Shown here: positions 51,390 through 61,014 of the stretch, piece by piece
Numbering within the stretch: the stretch's first letter is position 1
How the letters are laid out: every line of letters begins with the position of its first letter
From: Pelagicoccus sp.
GTDB lineage: Bacteria; Verrucomicrobiota; Verrucomicrobiia; Opitutales; Opitutaceae
Direction of reading: 5' to 3'
Assembly: GCA_028284635.1 (NCBI GenBank)
Contig: JANQRJ010000095.1
Coordinates: 1 to 64,000 of the forward strand
DNA: 64,000 nt
The notes under the pieces: generated by a model
Database searches by the model: none
The model's input: the letters and a program-made list of their open reading frames with translations, nothing else
Told to the model about the DNA's origin: nothing
Program-made: the position numbers and the translations under genes

Positions 51390-52928
51390 TCACCCCTGCG
51401 TCGACACGACAAACGGGATAACCAGCGAGGCCGGCACCGGCAGGCCGTCCTTCAAAGCGGGAGTGAAGCGCCACTGCATGGCGGCGGTCAGGCAGGGCTT
51501 GGCGAGCTGGCGGCGCGAGCTTTCCTTGAGCTTGGCGCCGACCACTTCGCCGGCAGCGTCAATCTGCACGAGCACTAGGGCGTAGCCTCCCTCGCGAGCC
51601 TGGCGACGACCGAACTTGGGCTTGGGTGTGGAAACGGCGACAGGCAGGCGATCGACGAGCTCGGCATTCGAACGCACGTCGCCGCCGTTGAAGACGAGAG
51701 GCAGGCTGGCGCGAATGGCGGTAGGACGACCATCGCGATAGACCGGTCGGAATCGCCATTGGGCGACCGCGTCGCGCGAAAAGGCTCCCAATTCGATGTC
51801 GCTGGCGTAGGCGATCGCGGACTCGCTAACCGCGCCATTCTCGTTAATCTCGAGCTTGAGCACGACTTCGCCAGGACGCGATCTCAGTTCGGCAGGCAAC
51901 ACGACTTGGGCCCCTCGGGGCAGACGGGGCGCTACTAGGTCTGGAGACTCTGGCTCGAGTTCGCCGAGCAGGGCCACCCCAGAACCAGAGTCATTGCCGT
52001 CCAATCGATCCTCTCCAGCCTCAAGCTGCTGGCCGTTGAAAATGAAGGGGATATTTACCCGAGCCGACATCGGCAGGCCGCTTCTGAGAGCAGGTTCCAG
52101 AGTCCAATCGAGCACCTCCTTCCGGGCGAAGAGAGCCAACTCGAGGTCGGTGGCGGAATTGATCTCGGCGTCCAACACCTTCCCTCGCTCGTCCACCTTC
52201 ATGGTGAGGGTGGCTTCGCCAGAGCGGCCTTCGAGGCTCGCAGGAAGGCTCATAGTCAATCGGCCTGGCAGACGCGGAGGCGAAATCCGGTCGTCGAATT
52301 CGAGGGAGACGATGACGTTGCAGCCCGTGGGCTTTCTACCGAGCTGGGCTGGGATGAAAGAATAGTTCGCCATCGCTTCCCGAAGCCAAAGCTGGCCGTT
52401 TTTGGTGTCTCCTTCGATAACCTCGCCATCAATCAGCGAGCCGGATCGATCGATCTCCAACCGCAGGATCGAACGCCGAATCTCCAGGGCCGAGGGATCC
52501 ACCGGCATGGCCAGAGCACTGCGGACACGCGGCATTTCGAAGCCATCCAACCGACTCGACTCGACTCCGAGACGCAGAAAGCCTCGATCAACCTGCACGT
52601 CTAGCAGGAGCATCCCAGCAGTCGCCATCCTGCCTTGCCGAGCCGGAGAAAACTTCCAGCTAGGCAGAATGCGTTGAAGATGGCGGGCCAAAGTTTCGCT
52701 AGTGGACGAAAGAATGCGGCTTCGCGTGTAGCCGCCCGTCTCGTCGATCAAGAGCATCAACTCCACCGAGCCTGACTCGCTCCAGACCCTCTGCGGAAGC
52801 TCGATCAAGCTGAGGCTCTCGATAGAGGGCTCAGCATCGGCAGACGCAAGAACGAGCGGAACAAGAACGCAAAAGGCGGAAAAGAGAACGGGCTCCGCGA
52901 GGCGTCGAATCGATATACGAAGATTCAT
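51390..52928 (-). CDS. Exported protein with five TonB_C-like repeats
   Basis: A 512-residue protein with a signal/anchor at about 1-33. Five copies of a TonB-C-like module (about 52-110, 150-210, 235-297, 352-413, 448-507) each have the pattern G-x-V-x-L-x-I-D-x-x-G-x-V then WKFSPA/YSFIPA/WTLEPAL/WRFRPVY/WRFTPAL and a hydrophobic strand ending PF or PLVF. TonB proteins normally carry one. There is no proline-rich spanning region and no ExbB/D, so it is probably a periplasmic scaffold rather than an energy transducer. ATG at 52928; a TTG at 52937 is possible. Confidence 0.7.
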   Translation of the reverse strand: MNLRISIRRLAEPVLFSAFCVLVPLVLASADAEPSIESLSLIELPQRVWSESGSVELMLLIDETGGYTRSRILSSTSETLARHLQRILPSWKFSPARQGRMATAGMLLLDVQVDRGFLRLGVESSRLDGFEMPRVRSALAMPVDPSALEIRRSILRLEIDRSGSLIDGEVIEGDTKNGQLWLREAMANYSFIPAQLGRKPTGCNVIVSLEFDDRISPPRLPGRLTMSLPASLEGRSGEATLTMKVDERGKVLDAEINSATDLELALFARKEVLDWTLEPALRSGLPMSARVNIPFIFNGQQLEAGEDRLDGNDSGSGVALLGELEPESPDLVAPRLPRGAQVVLPAELRSRPGEVVLKLEINENGAVSESAIAYASDIELGAFSRDAVAQWRFRPVYRDGRPTAIRASLPLVFNGGDVRSNAELVDRLPVAVSTPKPKFGRRQAREGGYALVLVQIDAAGEVVGAKLKESSRRQLAKPCLTAAMQWRFTPALKDGLPVPASLVIPFVVSTQG

Positions 52929-53194
52929 TTTGAGCAATGGTTGAGGCCGGCAAATAACTCATAGCGGGCGAAAAAACGCCCTTAAGCGCCAGCGTGATAG
53001 CGAGCTCTGGTCAGTTTTTTGTAAAAACACAAGAGCGTCCTGCCCCCCTTAAGTGCAGTCACTATCAGGCTGTGGCCTTGACGAAAACCCGAGTTGATGC
53101 GGGGGAGAGAAAGCCAGCTCTCTAGTTTGTCGCGTTTGGTAGCACGGATGCCGCTAAGCGGCATCCGCTCTATGACTGGCCAAACGAGATAGCC

Positions 53195-54964
53195 CTACTC
53201 GCCGAGTTTCTTGTCGAGCAAGCCCTTGAGAAGATCGGCGGGCTTGTCGCCGACCTCGCCTTCCAGGCCAAGCTTCTTACCAGCTTCGTCTAGCAGCTTT
53301 TTCTTGCCAGCAGATACGAGCAGCCTCTGTAGAGCGTTGGACTCGAGTTTCACGCCAGGGCTGTCAAGCGGGCCCCTGATATTCAGCGGCAGGGTGATGC
53401 CATCGAGGTCGACTGGATTGCCGCCTACGCGGGCTACAGCGCCATCGAAAGTAACCTGGGCAACCAAGTCGTTTTCCAGAGCTCCGATCAATCCGCTAAT
53501 GTCGATATCCATCGTCCCTCCAGAGATGACAGGTTCGCCAGAATTCTTCAGGGATGCGGCGAATCCATCTACTGGATACGCTTTCAAAAACATAGCGACT
53601 TCGTTGCTGCCAGTGCCACTCGCTCCGCCGAGGGAGAGCTTAGCACTCAGTCGATCGTCCTCGGAATCGAGGCTGAGCATGGGTGGAGCTGCCACCAAGC
53701 CGGGATGGGTGGAAAGGTCCGAGCCGATGATGTCGAGCTCGATCCCGCCGAGATAGGGAGCATCGACTCCTTTCGCTTCGAAGCGGTGTATCCAGAAAGT
53801 GGGGCTGCCTTCGGTAAGAAAATCGGCCTTCACGTTCGCGTATCCCGAGGATTGGATACGGCTATTGAGTTGCTCTTCCCAACTGATCGACTCCTCCTTT
53901 GGAGCGTCGCCCGCCGTCAATTTGGCAAGCCAGCGCTTGGCCTGAGCGAGGCGCTTCTTCCAGATATCGGCGTTTTCCAGCACGCTGCCTAGATCGTCGA
54001 AGTCAGGCAGCTCGATTTTCCGGTCAGTCTGAGGCGGTGGGCCGATCCGTTTGCCAGGGTTCTCGCGACGCTGCCCAGTGGCAGCATCCTCTACGATAAG
54101 CTGGTCGACGGAAAAGCGTTTTCGCAGCAAGTCAGCGGTATTGAGGTCGGCCACGATACGCTTGCCTTCGAAAACATTCGTATCCAGTTCCTGGGGATCC
54201 GCCATAGCAAGCCCGAGAACCTCAAGCTTGCTCTCCCCCAATTTCAGATTCACGGCTTCCAGATCTACTGTGGCGCCATTGACCGTCTCCAAGTTCGACT
54301 TGGCAAGCGAGGTCAGCATCGGGCCTGAGAGCCAGCTCAGTCCGAAATAACCGACCGCGACAAGTACGAGAACAAGCCCCACGCCCCAGATACGAAAGGG
54401 GTTGCCAATCCTTTTCGCCATAAGCTCCTCGTAGGTTTTCCTACCTCTGCCACTGCCGAGGAAGACGAACTTCATCACCTTGACCCACTTTTTCGTGGAA
54501 TACCTCTGCAAGCGTTCCGAGTTCTCGGAAGCCTCCGCCATTTTGCGACGGTAGCTGTTGATGCTGCGAGATAGAAAAGAGCCAAGGGCCAGGCCTAGCA
54601 ATAGCGCCACCGGCTGCCCACCGGCCGCCACGTAGTAGTCGAGTCCTGAATACGCTGTCACCGGAGCGTTTATCAGAGCTTTGAAGAGCCCCTGAGTGGG
54701 ACCTTCCAGAAGGATTCGCCCGATAGCGAATAACACGGGAAGCGAGAGCAGGAAAACGAGCTTGCCGAGCAGGAACACCAAGCCTGCCAGGAAAAGATTG
54801 GCATTTAGGATCAGAAGCAGAAAGGTCCACAAGACGACGAGACCAGGAGCTTGAGCGAAGCCGGGGAGGAATCCCAGCAGGGAGCCAAGTACGCAGGCAG
54901 CGTAGATTTGAAATGGCGTGGCCTTGCCGCGGACGAGGGAACCGATTTTGCGAGTGATGATCAT
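53195..54964 (-). CDS. TIGR03546/TIGR03545-type fusion, AsmA-like envelope protein
   Basis: A 589-residue protein. The N-terminal 170 residues have several TM helices and a DUF2062/TIGR03546-like opening (KIGSLVRGKATPFQIYAACVLGSLLGFLPGF). A single TM near 200 (IWGVGLVLVLVAVGYFGLSWL) then leads to a large periplasmic AsmA/TIGR03545-like part, with NLKLGESKLEVLGLAMADPQEL and a C-terminal LPLNIRGPLDSPGVKLESNALQ strand. In gammaproteobacteria the two families, as I recall, are adjacent genes; here they are one. A role in lipid transport across the envelope is plausible by analogy. Confidence 0.72.
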   Translation of the reverse strand: MIITRKIGSLVRGKATPFQIYAACVLGSLLGFLPGFAQAPGLVVLWTFLLLILNANLFLAGLVFLLGKLVFLLSLPVLFAIGRILLEGPTQGLFKALINAPVTAYSGLDYYVAAGGQPVALLLGLALGSFLSRSINSYRRKMAEASENSERLQRYSTKKWVKVMKFVFLGSGRGRKTYEELMAKRIGNPFRIWGVGLVLVLVAVGYFGLSWLSGPMLTSLAKSNLETVNGATVDLEAVNLKLGESKLEVLGLAMADPQELDTNVFEGKRIVADLNTADLLRKRFSVDQLIVEDAATGQRRENPGKRIGPPPQTDRKIELPDFDDLGSVLENADIWKKRLAQAKRWLAKLTAGDAPKEESISWEEQLNSRIQSSGYANVKADFLTEGSPTFWIHRFEAKGVDAPYLGGIELDIIGSDLSTHPGLVAAPPMLSLDSEDDRLSAKLSLGGASGTGSNEVAMFLKAYPVDGFAASLKNSGEPVISGGTMDIDISGLIGALENDLVAQVTFDGAVARVGGNPVDLDGITLPLNIRGPLDSPGVKLESNALQRLLVSAGKKKLLDEAGKKLGLEGEVGDKPADLLKGLLDKKLGE

Positions 54965-55112
54965 AGGACGAATTGGGTGTAGGACAGGGAGCGAAGCTTC
55001 GACAGGCTCTATCGAATCCAGTGCCCCAAATACCAGTATCCCCGTTTATCCAAGTCAAAGCCGTAGCAGAGGTTTTTCTAAAAGTAAGCCCCCTACAGCC
55101 GATCTCCGTGAT

Positions 55113-55307
55113 ATGAAAAAACGTGCGTTTCTCGCCATCGCTACCGCCGCCCTGCTGACTCTCTCATACGGGTGCGTGGCAACGATCCCCGTCAAGGCCG
55201 CCACCAAAGGAGCGAAGCTTGGAGTCAAGACCGCGAAAGCCGGGGTGAAAACGACTGTCAAAGCTGGAGCGGCCGTCATCCCCGACAGCGACGAGAAGAA
55301 GGACTGA
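55113..55307 (+). CDS. Small lipoprotein
   Basis: A 64-residue protein. MKKRAFLAIATAALLTLSYGC ends in a lipobox (C21). The mature part (VKAATKGAKLGVKTAKAGVKTTVKAGAAVIPD) is Ala/Lys/Val-rich, like small lipoproteins seen beside cell-envelope genes. The start is fixed by the signal sequence. Confidence 0.7.
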   Translation: MKKRAFLAIATAALLTLSYGCVATIPVKAATKGAKLGVKTAKAGVKTTVKAGAAVIPDSDEKKD

Positions 55308-55345
55308 GCAGCCAGCGGAATGCTCGCCCTACGCGGAGCGGAAAT

Positions 55346-55786
55346 CTACTCGCCGACTCGAACGGTAATCGTGATCTCTTCCGAGATCAAAGCCGGATCG
55401 TGCGGAATGTGCAGCTTGTCGCCCAAGATCAGCTGAAGTCGGTGTTCGCCTTCCGGCAGCGTTAGCTCGGCTTCCGTCTGACCTTTCCCGAAATGGATCA
55501 GCTTGTCGCTCATGGGCATAGGCAGATCCATTGCCGGCAGCTCGTCGGCGTTGATCAAAATATGATGATGACCGGTGCCCGGAATATCGACTCCTGCAGG
55601 AGCGACTCCCATTCCTTTAAGACCAAACCGGACTGTAAAAGTCGTTCCCACTATATCGCCATCAACCGGCGATATTATATAAACTTCGGCCCCGGGAACA
55701 GACGGCGTACGCTCCAAAGCCTGGAGTGAAACGGTCGCGCAAAAAAACATTAAAAAGAATGCGACGGCATTGAAGATGTATTTCAT
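55346..55786 (-). CDS. DUF4399 exported protein
   Basis: A 146-residue protein with a signal peptide (FFCATVSLQALE). The mature part has VYIISPVDGDIVGTTFTVRFGLKGMGVAPAGVDIPGTGHHHILIN, the DUF4399 pattern, ending in a strand HRLQLILGDKLHIPHDP. Function unknown; the HHH and Asp residues suggest metal binding. ATG at 55786 gives a normal signal peptide. Confidence 0.8.
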   Translation of the reverse strand: MKYIFNAVAFFLMFFCATVSLQALERTPSVPGAEVYIISPVDGDIVGTTFTVRFGLKGMGVAPAGVDIPGTGHHHILINADELPAMDLPMPMSDKLIHFGKGQTEAELTLPEGEHRLQLILGDKLHIPHDPALISEEITITVRVGE

Positions 55787-56238
55787 ACGCACAGCCTTCC
55801 CACTACCGAATGGAATGTCAAACAGGTGATCGCAGCTCTCAATTGCTCGCAAGAAACATGAGTACATGGACGTGTCGAAGTCCGGGTAAGCACTTATATT
55901 ATAGTAACTTATTCAGGACTTTCTTAGAAGCAGAGCGGGGAAACTGCGTCACGATATCTTTTCATTAAACATCTTTCCAGCGGGCACGCCCTATGCTCTA
56001 ACCGATCCAAACCAACCATGAATTTTCGAACCCAAAACAGCTTCGCAATCCACTCTCGCCAGCGACGCGACGAGCTACCCCATTGCATCGGGACCACGGC
56101 TCGACCTGGAGATCGACAATTGAGCTAGCGGCATCACGCGCCATGCGGAACTTCGAAGAGCGATTGCCAAACCAAGCCGAACGAAGTCGAGCATTTCGGC
56201 CTTTTCCATCAACCAACCACTCTCACTCACAGGAAGAA
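55787..56238. other. Spacer, no gene seen
   Basis: Contains an AT-rich tract (about 55885-55915) that could hold a promoter of either flanking gene. Short open frames at 55998-56216 lack support. Confidence 0.5.
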
Positions 56239-56760
56239 ATGAATGCATACAAAGCATCCTCCCCAATCACACCTTCAGTCCTAGTCACCGAACGACTCGC
56301 AATGAGAACACCTCGACTCGAGGACGCCTACGCTCTACGTGACCTCGCCCGGGCCGACAAGACTTTCGCCCAAGCGACGGTGGGTGACGTGCCAAACTCG
56401 CTTGAAAGCGCCTGCACTGCTATCGCTCGCATGCTCGAAGACCGCGCCAACGGCACCGGAGCCTGGTGGGTCGTTGTCGAAAAAGACAGCCTGCGCATCG
56501 TCGGCCTCACCGGCTACAGCGACCGGACCCCCGGTCTCGGACTCGTAAACGCTCTCGCCACAGACGTCATGGGCAAAGGCTACGCCCGCGAAACCATCGA
56601 AGCGCTCCTCAATCTCGACCCGCTTCGCGACCTGCTCCGTCAAGCAGACAAGAAGATCGCAGACGACATAGCCGAGCCGGACGAGCCCGCCGCCCGCTGG
56701 TACTGGCGCAGCAAAACGAGCAACCAAGGCAGCTCCCGTCAGCCGCAGCGCTGCGCCTGA
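56239..56760 (+). CDS. GNAT-family acetyltransferase (RimJ-like)
   Basis: A 173-residue protein starting MNAYKASSPITPSVLVTERLAMRTPRLEDAYALRDLARAD, the RimJ/RimL-type opening. WWVVVEKDSLRIVGLTGYSDRTPGLGLVNALATDVMGKGYARETIEALL includes the acetyl-CoA loop GKGYA. The usual C-terminal part is shortened or degenerate after about residue 130. AGGAAGAA precedes the ATG. Likely N-terminal or small-molecule acetylation; substrate unknown. Confidence 0.7.
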   Translation: MNAYKASSPITPSVLVTERLAMRTPRLEDAYALRDLARADKTFAQATVGDVPNSLESACTAIARMLEDRANGTGAWWVVVEKDSLRIVGLTGYSDRTPGLGLVNALATDVMGKGYARETIEALLNLDPLRDLLRQADKKIADDIAEPDEPAARWYWRSKTSNQGSSRQPQRCA

Positions 56761-57043
56761 CTCTACTTAGCTAAATGATATTTGCAGGGCTGGCGCTTGC
56801 CGCCACGCCGCGTAGGTTCGAACTCTTCTCTGCCTTTCAACGACACGGCGGCAAATGCTAGCCATGCAAACCATCTAACCAAGGAGAACTGAAGCGCGGC
56901 AGGCCAACACTCTCCACGCTGTAGCCGATCTCGACAGAGATTGGACAGCTTTCATGCAATCCGGAAAGCGAAACACGCGGAGAGTTTTGTAGACAAATTC
57001 CCCAAGATCGCCTTTCTCTCAGCTCCCACTTCCGGGATCCCAT
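56761..57043. other. Spacer before the polysaccharide locus
   Basis: No gene supported. Holds the 26-base word at 56921-56946 shared with 2495-2520. The promoter for gmd should lie here. Confidence 0.5.
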
Positions 57044-58057
57044 ATGAAGAAAGCGCTTATAACCGGCATCACTGGCCAAGATGGTTCCTACCTCGCCGAG
57101 CTCCTGCTCTCCAAAGGCTACGAAGTGCACGGCATCATCCGACGCGCATCAACCTTCAACACAGATCGGATCGACCATCTCTACCAAGACCCTCACGTCA
57201 ACGGCGTGAAGCTCTTCCTCCACTACGGGGACCTCGCCGACTCCGTGCAGATGGTAAAGCTGCTTTACGACCTTCAGCCAGACGAAATCTACAATCTCGG
57301 CGCTCAAAGCCATGTGCGCGTCTCCTTCGATATTCCCGAATACACCGGAGACGTCGTTGGAATCGGTTCGGTCCGTATTCTCGAGGCCATCCGAGAAGCC
57401 GACCTCGTCAAAAAGACCCGCTACTACCAAGCCTCCTCCTCCGAGATGTACGGCAAGGTCCAAGAAGTCCCGCAAACCGAAGCGACCCCTTTCTGGCCTC
57501 GCTCCCCTTACGGCTGCGCCAAGATGTACGCCCACTGGCTCACCGTAAACTACCGCGAGTCCTACGACCTGTTCGCCTGCTCCGGCATTCTCTTCAACCA
57601 CGAGTCCCCCCGCCGAGGCGAAACCTTCGTCACTCGCAAAATCACCCGAGCCGCCACCCGCATCAAAATGGGACTTCAAGACAAGCTTTACCTTGGCAAC
57701 CTCGACGCCCAACGCGACTGGGGCTACGCCAAAGAGTACGTCGAAATGATGTGGCTCATGCTCCAGCAGGACCAGCCAGACGACTACGTAGTCGCTACCA
57801 ACGAGACCCACTCCGTCAAGGAATTCGTCCAGGAAACCTTCGCCCTCCTAGACCTCGACTGGGAAAAATACGTCGAATACGATAAACGCTACGAACGCCC
57901 TGCCGAAGTCGATCTCCTTATCGGCAACCCCGCCAAAGCCCGCAAGCAGCTCGGCTGGGAACCCAAGGTCAAGTTCAAGGAGCTCGTCAAGATCATGACC
58001 GAAGCCGACCTCAAACTCGCCCAAGACGAAGCCAAAATCAAAGCGGCCCTCGCCTAG
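57044..58057 (+). CDS. gmd: GDP-mannose 4,6-dehydratase
   Basis: A 337-residue extended [22 protein letters not shown] is the NAD(P) loop and the diagnostic [27 protein letters not shown] supplies the Ser/Glu region, and [11 protein letters not shown] the YxxxK pair. [16 protein letters not shown] is the GMD signature. It makes GDP-4-keto-6-deoxymannose, the precursor for GDP-fucose made by the Fcl-like enzyme two genes on. Confidence 0.96.
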   Translation: MKKALITGITGQDGSYLAELLLSKGYEVHGIIRRASTFNTDRIDHLYQDPHVNGVKLFLHYGDLADSVQMVKLLYDLQPDEIYNLGAQSHVRVSFDIPEYTGDVVGIGSVRILEAIREADLVKKTRYYQASSSEMYGKVQEVPQTEATPFWPRSPYGCAKMYAHWLTVNYRESYDLFACSGILFNHESPRRGETFVTRKITRAATRIKMGLQDKLYLGNLDAQRDWGYAKEYVEMMWLMLQQDQPDDYVVATNETHSVKEFVQETFALLDLDWEKYVEYDKRYERPAEVDLLIGNPAKARKQLGWEPKVKFKELVKIMTEADLKLAQDEAKIKAALA

Positions 58058-58143
58058 CGTAGGTTTGAATTGTCAGGATCCGCTACGCGGATATAGATCG
58101 GCCAAGGCCGGAAAGGCTTCCAACACAGCCAACCCATCTTTCG

Positions 58144-58190
58144 AACCTAACGCCGCGAAGCGGCGCCTACGTGACCGAAGGTCGCCCTGA
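58144..58190. repeat. Flanking repeat, copy 1, upstream of GxxExxY gene
   Basis: AACCTAACGCCGC-GAA-GCGGCGCC hairpin, then GTGACCGAAGGTCGCCCTGA. Copy 2 at 58579-58627 has the same order with differing loops. Confidence 0.7.
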
Positions 58191-58213
58191 AAAAACCGCA
58201 ACCATTCCATACT

Positions 58214-58585
58214 GTGATCAAAGATCCCCTCACCTCTAAAATAATTTCAATTTGCCACGATGTTCACGCCGAACTCGGTCACGGTTTCAACGAAAAGATC
58301 TTCGAAAACAGCCTAGCTATCGCTCTGCGACAAGAAGGGTTCGAAGCCAAACAGCAAAGCCCTATTTCAGTATCATTCAGAGGCCACATTGTCGGAGAGT
58401 TCTTCGCTGATATTCTCGTCGAAAACAGCGTTATCCTCGAACTGAAGGCTCTAGAATCGCTACGTCCCGAACATCAAGCCCAGCTCATAAACTACCTAAA
58501 AGCTACAGGTCACCAAACCGGCCTTCTCCTCAACTTCGGAGCCCCGAAACTCGAGGTCCGGAGAGCCTTCCATCCCAAAACCTAA
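58214..58585 (+). CDS. GxxExxY family protein
   Basis: A 123-residue protein of the PD-(D/E)XK-related GxxExxY family. CHDVHAELGHGFNEKIFENSL (G-x-x-E variant, GFNEKIF), VSFRGHIVGEFFADILVENSVILELKAL (conserved D..E.K) and LINYLKATGHQTGLLLNFG are clear. Such genes often lie singly between sugar-nucleotide genes; function unknown. It is flanked by a direct repeat, the downstream copy covering its stop codon. GTG start at 58214. Confidence 0.85.
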   Translation: MIKDPLTSKIISICHDVHAELGHGFNEKIFENSLAIALRQEGFEAKQQSPISVSFRGHIVGEFFADILVENSVILELKALESLRPEHQAQLINYLKATGHQTGLLLNFGAPKLEVRRAFHPKT

Positions 58586-58627
58586 CGCCGCAAAACGGCA
58601 CCTGTGCCCCGCATCGCGGGACCCTGA
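58579..58627. repeat. Flanking repeat, copy 2, at the stop of GxxExxY gene
   Basis: Same AACCTAACGCCGC opening and CCTGA ending as copy 1, with a GCATCGCGG variation inside. It overlaps the gene's stop and the ribosome-binding region of the next gene. Confidence 0.7.
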
Positions 58628-58630
58628 CAA

Positions 58631-59581
58631 ATGACTCCATCGTCAAAGATCTACATAGCCGGCCATCGAGGCATGGTCGGCTCCGCCATTATCCGCTACC
58701 TCCAGTCCCTCAGCTACCAAAACCTGATCACTGCCACCTCCGCCGAACTCGACCTAACCCGCCAGGCCGACGTCGAAGCCTTCTTTCAAACTGAAAAGCC
58801 CGAAGCCGTCATCATGGCCGCCGCCAAGGTAGGCGGCATCCATGCGAACAGTACATATCCAGCCGACTTCGGCTACCAGAACCTAGCCATCGCCACCAAC
58901 ACCATACACGCCGCCTACCAGTCAAGCGTATCCAGATTTCTCTTCCTAGGCTCCTCCTGCATCTATCCCAAACTCGCCCCCCAGCCCCTCCACGAAGACA
59001 GCCTACTGACTGCGCCGCTCGAGCCAACCAACGAAGCCTATGCTATCGCCAAGATCGCCGGCCTCAAGCTCTGCCAATACTACCGCCAGCAGCACGGAGT
59101 CCTCTACCACTCCCTCATGCCCACCAACCTCTACGGTCCAGGCGACAACTACCACCCCGAAAACTCTCACCTCCTGCCCGCCCTCATACGCCGCTTCCAC
59201 GAGGCAAAGGAAGCCAACGCCCCCCAAGTCGCCATCTGGGGCTCCGGCACTCCCCGACGCGAACTCATGCATGCCGACGATCTCGCCGAAGCCGCCATAT
59301 TCGCCCTCCAACTACCAGACCCGCCCAATCTCCTCAACGCCGGCACCGGCGTTGAGCACTCCATCCGCCAAATCGCCGAACTCGTCGCCGACACCATCGG
59401 CTACACCGGCCAAATCGTCACCGACCCCAGCAAACCCGACGGCACTCCCCGCAAGCTCATGGACGTCTCCCGCCTCCGCGACCTAGGCTGGACCGCCAAA
59501 ATCCCGCTCGAAGAAGGCATCAGGAAAACCTACCCCATCTTCCTCGAAGAACAGCAACGCGGCACCCTCCGCTCGAGATAG
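58631..59581 (+). CDS. fcl: GDP-L-fucose synthase
   Basis: A 316-residue epimerase/reductase. [15 protein letters not shown] is the cofactor loop; [15 protein letters not shown] and [15 protein letters not shown] give Ser and YxxxK; the [28 protein letters not shown] stretch is the family signature. It converts GDP-4-keto-6-deoxymannose to GDP-L-fucose, using the product of Gmd. Confidence 0.95.
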   Translation: MTPSSKIYIAGHRGMVGSAIIRYLQSLSYQNLITATSAELDLTRQADVEAFFQTEKPEAVIMAAAKVGGIHANSTYPADFGYQNLAIATNTIHAAYQSSVSRFLFLGSSCIYPKLAPQPLHEDSLLTAPLEPTNEAYAIAKIAGLKLCQYYRQQHGVLYHSLMPTNLYGPGDNYHPENSHLLPALIRRFHEAKEANAPQVAIWGSGTPRRELMHADDLAEAAIFALQLPDPPNLLNAGTGVEHSIRQIAELVADTIGYTGQIVTDPSKPDGTPRKLMDVSRLRDLGWTAKIPLEEGIRKTYPIFLEEQQRGTLRSR

Positions 59582-59633
59582 GTCGCAACCCGCTACAAGT
59601 GAACACAAGTCTCCCCTGACAACCTCCCCAAAC

Positions 59634-60578
59634 CTAGAACCCAGAACCCCAAACACCCAACTCCCCCTTCACCACCCTCTCAAGCCCCTCGCGCAGCGAA
59701 GTCTTCGGCTCCCAGCCCAGGGTCGAGCGGATCTTGTCGATATTCGCATGCGTCGCCATCTGGTCTCCAGAGCGAGCAGGCACGACATTGATCTTCGCCT
59801 TCCTGCCCATGATTTCCTCCACCGTTCGGATCGCCTCTCCAGTCGTCACGCTCCGATCCGTGCCAAGATTGAAAATCTCTCCCGCTGCCCTGCTCCAATT
59901 CGCCAGCGTAACCAGAATTCCATCACAGACATCGCCCACGTAGGTGAACGATCGCCGGTGTTCCTCGCTTCCCTCGAACAACGAGAACTCCTCCCCCAGC
60001 CCAATCGCTCGAATCAGTCTCGGAAACAGCTTCTCTGGCCGCTCCCGTTCCCCGTAAACCGAAAACAGCCGCAACGAGCATGCCGAAAGCGCGCCGTCGC
60101 GATGTGCTCGCATCGCCTCCGACTCCGCCGCAAGCTTGCTCTCCCCATACCAAGAAGCCGGCTTCGGTTCAGTCGTCTCCGCATCCATCGCGCGGATACC
60201 GTAGACCGAAGACGAAGAAACATTCACGAATCGACCCACCCCCGCAGCCCGAGCCGACTCAAGCAAACGCCGTGTCGCCAGAATGTTGTTACGCTCATAG
60301 TCCTCCTTTCTCGTAGCAGCCGAAATCCCAGGTTGCCCGGCTAGATGGACCACCGCATCTATCCCAGCCAAAGCCGCCCCCAAACCATCCGCAGCCAAAT
60401 CCAGTTCGTGGATACGAATGCCCTCCTTCGCCAGCGCAGCCTCCGTCCCCCGCTTGATCGCAGGCGAATAGTAGGAATCAAAAGAATCCAGCCCCGAAAC
60501 CCGAAAGCCACTCTCCACCAACTTCAAACAAAGGCTCGACCCAATGAAGCCAGCCGCACCCGTAACCAAAACTCTCAT
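59634..60578 (-). CDS. NAD-dependent UDP-sugar epimerase
   Basis: A 314-residue extended SDR. MRVLVTGAAGFIGSSLCLKL is the start and cofactor loop; VNVSSSSVYG and ASWYGESKLAAE give the triad. GQPGISAATRKEDYERNN resembles UDP-glucuronate 4-epimerases (GAE type). It runs opposite to gmd/fcl, converging with fcl; product specificity is inferred. ATG at 60578 matches the family start. Confidence 0.85.
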   Translation of the reverse strand: MRVLVTGAAGFIGSSLCLKLVESGFRVSGLDSFDSYYSPAIKRGTEAALAKEGIRIHELDLAADGLGAALAGIDAVVHLAGQPGISAATRKEDYERNNILATRRLLESARAAGVGRFVNVSSSSVYGIRAMDAETTEPKPASWYGESKLAAESEAMRAHRDGALSACSLRLFSVYGERERPEKLFPRLIRAIGLGEEFSLFEGSEEHRRSFTYVGDVCDGILVTLANWSRAAGEIFNLGTDRSVTTGEAIRTVEEIMGRKAKINVVPARSGDQMATHANIDKIRSTLGWEPKTSLREGLERVVKGELGVWGSGF

Positions 60579-61014
60579 TCGACCCCGAAAAAGCTCATAG
60601 CCCCCAAGCATGGCAAAGCAAATTAACAGGCCCCGCTCGCATCCTCAGTCGTAAAGCACCTCGCTCACTGCAAAAAGTCCAGTCATTGGTCAGCTGACAA
60701 TAGTACTTCAGACCACAACGACTTCAGCCTCCGAGAGTCGTCCTACCGAACCAGAGACTCCGCGTCGCTCAGAAACTCGCACCTCTCCTCTCGTAAAGCG
60801 AACTCTGTGCCCTACCTCCTACGAGCAAAACACCCAATGCAGGACACCTACGTGGCCAAAGGCCACCCCGACAATCCCCCCAGGACCCAACACCCAGAGT
60901 CCCAAATTCGGACTTCAGATTTAGTACCTCACCCCTCTAAAACGATCATGTTTGCGAGGGTTTCTTTCCTAAACATCTTCAGCCTACGGCTTATTGGCCT
61001 CCGGCTCTGCCGAC
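60579..61014. other. Spacer between two minus-strand genes
   Basis: About 430 bases without a supported gene. The leader of the epimerase gene should lie at the left side. Short frames are likely noise. Confidence 0.55.

Noticed and set aside
56941..57885. Arg-rich open frame overlapping gmd
   Set aside because: Shifted frame of gmd, which has complete family motifs.
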